Assembly (NCBI GenBank): GCA_003446545.1 | Contig: DMAO01000058.1 | Location: 1,170-11,113, forward strand | DNA length: 9,944 nucleotides | Direction of reading: 5' to 3' | Origin: Sphaerochaeta sp. | Lineage (GTDB): Bacteria > Spirochaetota > Spirochaetia > Sphaerochaetales > Sphaerochaetaceae | Part shown: positions 6,937 through 9,944 of the stretch, one piece after another | How positions within the stretch are numbered: position 1 is the stretch's first letter | How the letters are laid out: each line of letters opens with the position of its first letter | The notes under the pieces: generated by a model | What the model saw: only the letters and a program-made list of their open reading frames with translations | The model's database searches: none | Told to the model about the DNA's origin: nothing | Made by a program: the position numbers and the translations under genes

Positions 6937-8200
6937 ATGCACTGTCCCAAATCTTTTGATACTCTTTTGCGAACTGTGCAGGAGAAGCATAGTCACCGTG
7001 TAGCAATTTCTGGATGAGTCTTCCTGTGTCATCTACAGAAAGGCCTGAAGGTGCTTCTGTGGAGAAGTTGATGTTCACATAGCTGTTTACAAGTCTGGTC
7101 GCATCATCCTTTATTGGACTCCAATCTGCCTCTACATCAATAAAGGAGGAAGGGATACCTCTGGTTTCGCTGAAGGACTTCTGCACTTCCGGTTGGAAGA
7201 GATACTCCAAGAATGCAAAGACTGCATCAGGAGACTGTGTTGTTGCAGAGACAGCATACACTGAATCCTCAGCACAAAGGACCATGGATTTGAGTCCGGG
7301 GACGACAGAAGGGAAGGGTCCGAACCCGATATTGGTTTCCATCTTTGGGTTCAACTTGATGATATCTCCGACAACCCACATGCCTTGGTTGATCATGGCA
7401 GCTTCACCGCTGGCAAATGCTTCCTTCTGATTATCGTACGTTGCTGTGATGGCATCAGCATTGATCAGATGCTTGTCTCTCAGTTCAAGCAACGCCTTGG
7501 CAAAATTCTCCATAATTCCATTGGGGGCATCCCACCTGACAGCATTATCCAAAAAGGCCTGTCTTGAACCAGGTATCCCCAGTTGTTGCTTTGCAACTCC
7601 ATGAGCCCAGAATTCAATCAGATGTCCAAGGGTCCACGAATCCTTTCCTCCAAGGAACAGGGGAGTCTTGTCGGGGTAGGCTCTTTTGATAGCCTCAAGA
7701 TTGGCAACGAATTCCTTCCAGTTCTGGGCATCTTTGAGTCCAAGCTCTGAAAAAAGTTGCTTGTTATAGAAAAGACCTCCCATGGTGATGTTAGTTGCGA
7801 CCTTATACTGTTTTCCCGTTTTGAGATCAGTACACAGGTCCTTTACCGAAGGAAGGATGCGATCCCAGAAGGGTTGATCCGAAAGGTCCATATACAAACC
7901 GGTGTCAATGAAATCCTGGGTAACTACAGTGGATATATCAGGAACTTGGCCAGATGCTATCTTAACTTTTATGACATTTGATGCATCCTTCTGGAATTCG
8001 TACTCCACCTTGATGGAAGGATTGAGTTTTTCGAAATTCTCAACTTGTTGGGTATCCCACTCGACTGTTTCAACCCTACCTGAGAAATAGCTGATGTTGT
8101 CTTGTGTTCCCTTTGCGCCTTGGGCCCCTAAGGGAAGCAAAATCACCACGAGCAGTGTTATCAGAACCGACAACTTACCTAGATACGTTTTCTTTTTCAT
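6920..8200 (-). CDS. Periplasmic sugar-binding protein of an ABC transporter (family 1, MalE/oligosaccharide type)
   Basis: 426 residues, typical for extracellular solute-binding proteins of family 1. It captures the oligosaccharide outside the inner membrane and delivers it to the two permeases encoded next. The N-terminus MKKKTYLGKL, a hydrophobic core at about residues 10-24 and 'LGAQGAKG' form a signal peptide, probably cut after AQG. There is no lipobox cysteine, so a soluble periplasmic form is expected rather than a lipoprotein. Typical features are 'WDTQQVENFEKLNPSIKVEYEF' with the first beta strands (about 49-70), 'KIASGQVPDIS' (about 84-94), 'GGLFYNKQLFSELGL' (about 141-155), and 'AMINQGMWVVGDI' (about 275-287), where the aromatic residues usually line the sugar site. 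The ATG is preceded by AAAAGGAG at 9 bases, the strongest ribosome site of the operon. Its start overlaps the GH15 gene by 26 bases and its end overlaps the MalF-like gene by 17. Substrate is inferred from the neighbouring enzymes. Confidence 0.93.
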   Translation of the reverse strand: MKKKTYLGKLSVLITLLVVILLPLGAQGAKGTQDNISYFSGRVETVEWDTQQVENFEKLNPSIKVEYEFQKDASNVIKVKIASGQVPDISTVVTQDFIDTGLYMDLSDQPFWDRILPSVKDLCTDLKTGKQYKVATNITMGGLFYNKQLFSELGLKDAQNWKEFVANLEAIKRAYPDKTPLFLGGKDSWTLGHLIEFWAHGVAKQQLGIPGSRQAFLDNAVRWDAPNGIMENFAKALLELRDKHLINADAITATYDNQKEAFASGEAAMINQGMWVVGDIIKLNPKMETNIGFGPFPSVVPGLKSMVLCAEDSVYAVSATTQSPDAVFAFLEYLFQPEVQKSFSETRGIPSSFIDVEADWSPIKDDATRLVNSYVNINFSTEAPSGLSVDDTGRLIQKLLHGDYASPAQFAKEYQKIWDSAYATSN

Positions 8201-9323
8201 ACTTCTTCTCTCCTTTTAAATTATACTGCAAAATCTTGAAATGTAAGATCAAAAACATGGCATGTGACCATAACAGCGGACAAGCAATAGCTCCCCAACG
8301 TTCTTCCCATGGTGAAATCATCAATTGGTTGTTGGTAAAAGTCGTGACTTGTTCTGGCAAATGGCCTAGATGGTCACCTTGGGCTACCATCCATTCAAGA
8401 AGGCTCTCTGCCTCTTCCAGACGGTCTGTCTCAAGGTAATGCCATCCCAAAAACCCGGAAAGAGGCAACCAAAGGCCTCCTCCGTAATACGTATCCTCTG
8501 TATATCTCTGCGTACCTCCTTTGTGTAACAAATCTGTTTCGATCAGGTCTAGTGTCTTTTCCATGAATGGATGTTCCGATTCAAACACGTGATAGGGTGT
8601 GGAAAGCCAAACAAGACTGGAATCAACTAATGAACTGCCTATGAACTTTGGGAAATAGCCTTCTTTTTCAGCATGAGAGAGAATATAGGTACGGATAGCA
8701 GTTTCTGTAGTGCGAGCTGTTTCCTTTTCTTCTCTTTCCAAAAAAGGTGCAATGGCACGTAGTCCTCCCGCAAGGCAGGCAAGAGTTGATACATGATGCT
8801 TGTCAGGGAATTCCTCCCAACAATCACTTGATGGCAATTCCCAGACAAGCACAATGTATTGAACAGTAAGGGATACTGCCTTTTTCCATTCTAAAGGGAT
8901 TGCTTGTCTGTTTGTGGCTTCTAGGTATTGGGTTATAAGCCAGAGTAAAGACCCGTATCCGTCAGGTTGGTAGTTTGGCCAATCTGTCGGGTCATCTTCG
9001 CCCTCAAGGGAAAAGCGGGCTCCCAACAAGTCACGGTCCTCCAATGGAGAATTCTGTAAGATCAGAGTTGCTAACCTTTTGATCTTCTCTTCATTGTTCT
9101 CGAGTATCTGAGCGGCCCAGGAAATATACCGTTTTGTTGATTCGGTCTCATGTGCGAGCAGCAGGCCATACGCTATATAGGCGCTATCGCGTAACCAGCA
9201 GTACGTATATTGGCTAAAGTGAGGGCCAGCAATGAAACTCCCAGATGGATGCTGGTGAGTAAGCAAAAGTTCAATACTATCTTTTTGCATTGCAAGAAGG
9301 CTGTCCCTGTCAAACTGTTTCAT
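8175..9323 (-). CDS. GH15 glucoamylase-like exo-glucosidase, cytoplasmic
   Basis: 382 residues forming one (alpha/alpha)6-barrel domain, without signal peptide or starch-binding domain. GH15 enzymes are inverting exo-hydrolases releasing beta-glucose from alpha-glucans (glucoamylase, glucodextranase, isomaltose glucohydrolase) or splitting trehalose. Motifs: 'YTYCWLRDSAYIAYGL' (39-54) with the substrate-binding Arg45-Asp46; 'PDGYGSLLWLI' (120-130); 'CWEEFPDKHHVSTLACLAGG' (168-187) with Glu171 the probable general acid; 'HLPEQV' (321-326) with Glu324 the probable general base; and 'CPLLWSHAMFL' (348-358). It is shorter than fungal glucoamylase and lacks the extra N-terminal beta domain of many bacterial homologues, resembling the small intracellular enzymes acting on isomaltose-type sugars. 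The ATG has GGAGG 4 bases upstream, a rather short spacing. First gene after the promoter and operator. GH15 membership is strong; preference for alpha-1,6 bonds is inferred from the GH66 partner. Confidence 0.88.
   Translation of the reverse strand: MKQFDRDSLLAMQKDSIELLLTHQHPSGSFIAGPHFSQYTYCWLRDSAYIAYGLLLAHETESTKRYISWAAQILENNEEKIKRLATLILQNSPLEDRDLLGARFSLEGEDDPTDWPNYQPDGYGSLLWLITQYLEATNRQAIPLEWKKAVSLTVQYIVLVWELPSSDCWEEFPDKHHVSTLACLAGGLRAIAPFLEREEKETARTTETAIRTYILSHAEKEGYFPKFIGSSLVDSSLVWLSTPYHVFESEHPFMEKTLDLIETDLLHKGGTQRYTEDTYYGGGLWLPLSGFLGWHYLETDRLEEAESLLEWMVAQGDHLGHLPEQVTTFTNNQLMISPWEERWGAIACPLLWSHAMFLILHFKILQYNLKGEKKYEKENVSR
8210..8217 (-). promoter_or_regulatory. Strong ribosome binding site of the binding-protein gene
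   Basis: AAAAGGAG on the minus strand, 9 bases before the ATG at 8200. It is embedded in the 3' coding end of the GH15 gene, where it encodes part of the Lys-Gly-Glu tail. It fits high translation of the binding protein relative to the permeases. Confidence 0.6.
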
Positions 9324-9353
9324 GAATCCTCCGATATATCTTCAATACTTCTA

Positions 9354-9369
9354 ACGTAAGCGTTTACGT
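9354..9369 (-). promoter_or_regulatory. LacI-family operator
   Basis: ACGTAAGCGTTTACGT is a 16-bp palindrome with the central CG typical of LacI/GalR-family sites and one mismatched pair (14 of 16 positions symmetric). It begins 3 bases downstream of a perfect -10 box and so covers the expected transcription start, the classic repressor position. The neighbouring LacI-family gene is the obvious candidate to bind it. It lies 30 bases upstream of the GH15 start codon. Confidence 0.75.
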
Positions 9370-9372
9370 AAC

Positions 9373-9401
9373 ATTATAAAAAAAACTCATTCACTTCTAT
9401 C
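9373..9401 (-). promoter_or_regulatory. Promoter of the GH15-transporter-GH66 operon
   Basis: On the minus strand a perfect TATAAT lies at 9378-9373. A run of eight T fills the spacer just upstream. The -35 region at 17-base spacing (9401-9396, GATAGA) is poor, so the promoter may depend on an activator or on the T-tract. The expected start, about 7 bases after the -10, falls near 9366 inside the operator, leaving a leader of roughly 40 bases. The promoter starts inside the end of the LacI-family gene. Confidence 0.6.
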
Positions 9402-9944
9402 CCGGACAGAATCCCTCTCCTTAACAGAGTGGGGCAGTATGATCTGTTGTTCCCTTTGGTTTTCTGATAGTAGCTTCATAGATACTGTTCCAAGCTCCTC
9501 AATTCCCTGATGAATGGTAGTCAGGGCTGGATAAGCAATCTGGGCATCAAGGGTATCGTCATATCCAATGATAGAGATCTGCTCAGGAACCTGTATCCCA
9601 TTCTTGTGCATCCAGGTTAGTGCACCTAAAGCCATTTCATCACTGGTGGCAAATACAGCGGTTATGTCGGGATGGGCCTTGTAGAGTTCCTCCATTGCAG
9701 CTATCCCGCTGAAGTAATGGAAATCCCCATATGCGATGAGGGTAGGGTCTTGAGGTATGCCAGATTCAAAAAGGGCTTTTTGGTATCCTTCGATTCTTGG
9801 CTTACCGGCAATGAGGTCATCAGGTGTGCCTGTAATCAATCCGATTTTAGTATGTCCTTTGTCTATCAAGTATTTTGTGGCGGTTTCTGCAGCTGCCTTA
9901 TCATCGATTTTCACATAGGAGAACGGGAAGGAATCCCTATGGGT
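9387..9944 (-). CDS. LacI/GalR-family transcriptional repressor, 5' part missing
   Basis: The window holds the C-terminal 185 residues of a protein normally about 340 long. The frame runs open to the window edge, so the helix-turn-helix and the first part of the sugar-binding domain are not seen; the in-frame GTG at 9914 is internal. Family signs: 'VKIDDKAAAETATKYLIDKG', 'HTKIGLITG', 'RIEGYQKALFESGI', 'TAVFATSDEMALGAL', 'VPEQISIIGYDDT' and 'YPALTTIHQ', which make up the periplasmic-binding-protein-like effector domain. It ends with the usual short basic tail 'VKERDSVRDRSE'. It lies directly upstream of the sugar operon in the same orientation, separated by a 63-base gap carrying a promoter and an operator. 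It is therefore most likely the local repressor, with an imported or processed oligosaccharide as inducer. Part of the operon's transcription may also come from the regulator's own promoter, as no terminator follows it. Confidence 0.93.
   Translation of the reverse strand, partial: THRDSFPFSYVKIDDKAAAETATKYLIDKGHTKIGLITGTPDDLIAGKPRIEGYQKALFESGIPQDPTLIAYGDFHYFSGIAAMEELYKAHPDITAVFATSDEMALGALTWMHKNGIQVPEQISIIGYDDTLDAQIAYPALTTIHQGIEELGTVSMKLLSENQREQQIILPHSVKERDSVRDRSE

Noticed and set aside
6937..7032. Upstream extension of the MalF-like protein to a start at 7032
   Set aside because: It would overlap the binding-protein gene by over 110 bases and gives a non-permease N-terminus. The ATG at 6936 gives the usual short cytoplasmic tail before TM1.
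9378..9389. T8 run just after the LacI-family stop as an intrinsic terminator
   Set aside because: No GC-rich stem precedes the T-run on the minus strand. The run is better explained as promoter spacer next to TATAAT.
1..9944. CRISPR array, tRNA or rRNA gene, insertion sequence, riboswitch
   Set aside because: No spaced direct repeats, cloverleaf-like sequence, transposase or long leader was seen. Practically all sequence is accounted for by the protein genes.

Overview
The window is about 10 kb of tightly packed bacterial DNA holding two operons that converge near position 3450, with almost no non-coding sequence. No stretch longer than 65 bases lacks a gene. GC content is moderate, close to half by eye. 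I favour an anaerobic, fermentative spirochaete, perhaps Sphaerochaeta- or Treponema-like. The reasons are the citrate lyase cluster, the sugar ABC system that carries no ATPase of its own, and a binding-protein leader ending in 'AQGAKG', which resembles spirochaetal sugar-binding proteins. This assignment rests on general resemblance only; a Firmicute is not excluded.

Left part (1-3426, plus strand): the distal half of a citrate lyase operon in the order citE (3' end only), citF, citX, citG, with gaps of 10, 3 and 6 bases. CitF and CitE are the alpha (CoA transferase) and beta (citryl-CoA lyase) subunits, which split citrate to acetate and oxaloacetate. CitG makes the triphosphoribosyl-dephospho-CoA precursor of the prosthetic group and CitX attaches it to the acyl carrier subunit CitD. 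CitD, the ligase CitC, any citrate transporter and the operon promoter would lie to the left of the window.

Right part (9944 down to 3474, minus strand), in order of transcription: the 3' two-thirds of a LacI-family repressor; a short gap with a perfect TATAAT -10 box immediately followed by a LacI-type operator palindrome centred on CG; a GH15 glucoamylase-like exo-glucosidase; a secreted sugar-binding protein; two CUT1-type ABC permeases; and a GH66-family enzyme (dextranase / cycloisomaltooligosaccharide glucanotransferase family). The five genes from GH15 to GH66 overlap or are separated by 5 bases and must be one operon. The two enzymes have no signal peptide.

The simplest reading is that isomalto-oligosaccharides (linear or cyclic alpha-1,6-glucans, dextran fragments) are bound in the periplasm and imported by the CUT1 system with an ATPase encoded elsewhere. 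Cytoplasmic GH66 would then cut or open them internally, and GH15 would trim them to glucose. Repression by the LacI protein would be relieved by the sugar. This is the most interesting part of the window: a cytoplasmic, compact GH66 paired with a GH15 enzyme inside a regulated ABC transporter operon. The exact substrate is an inference.
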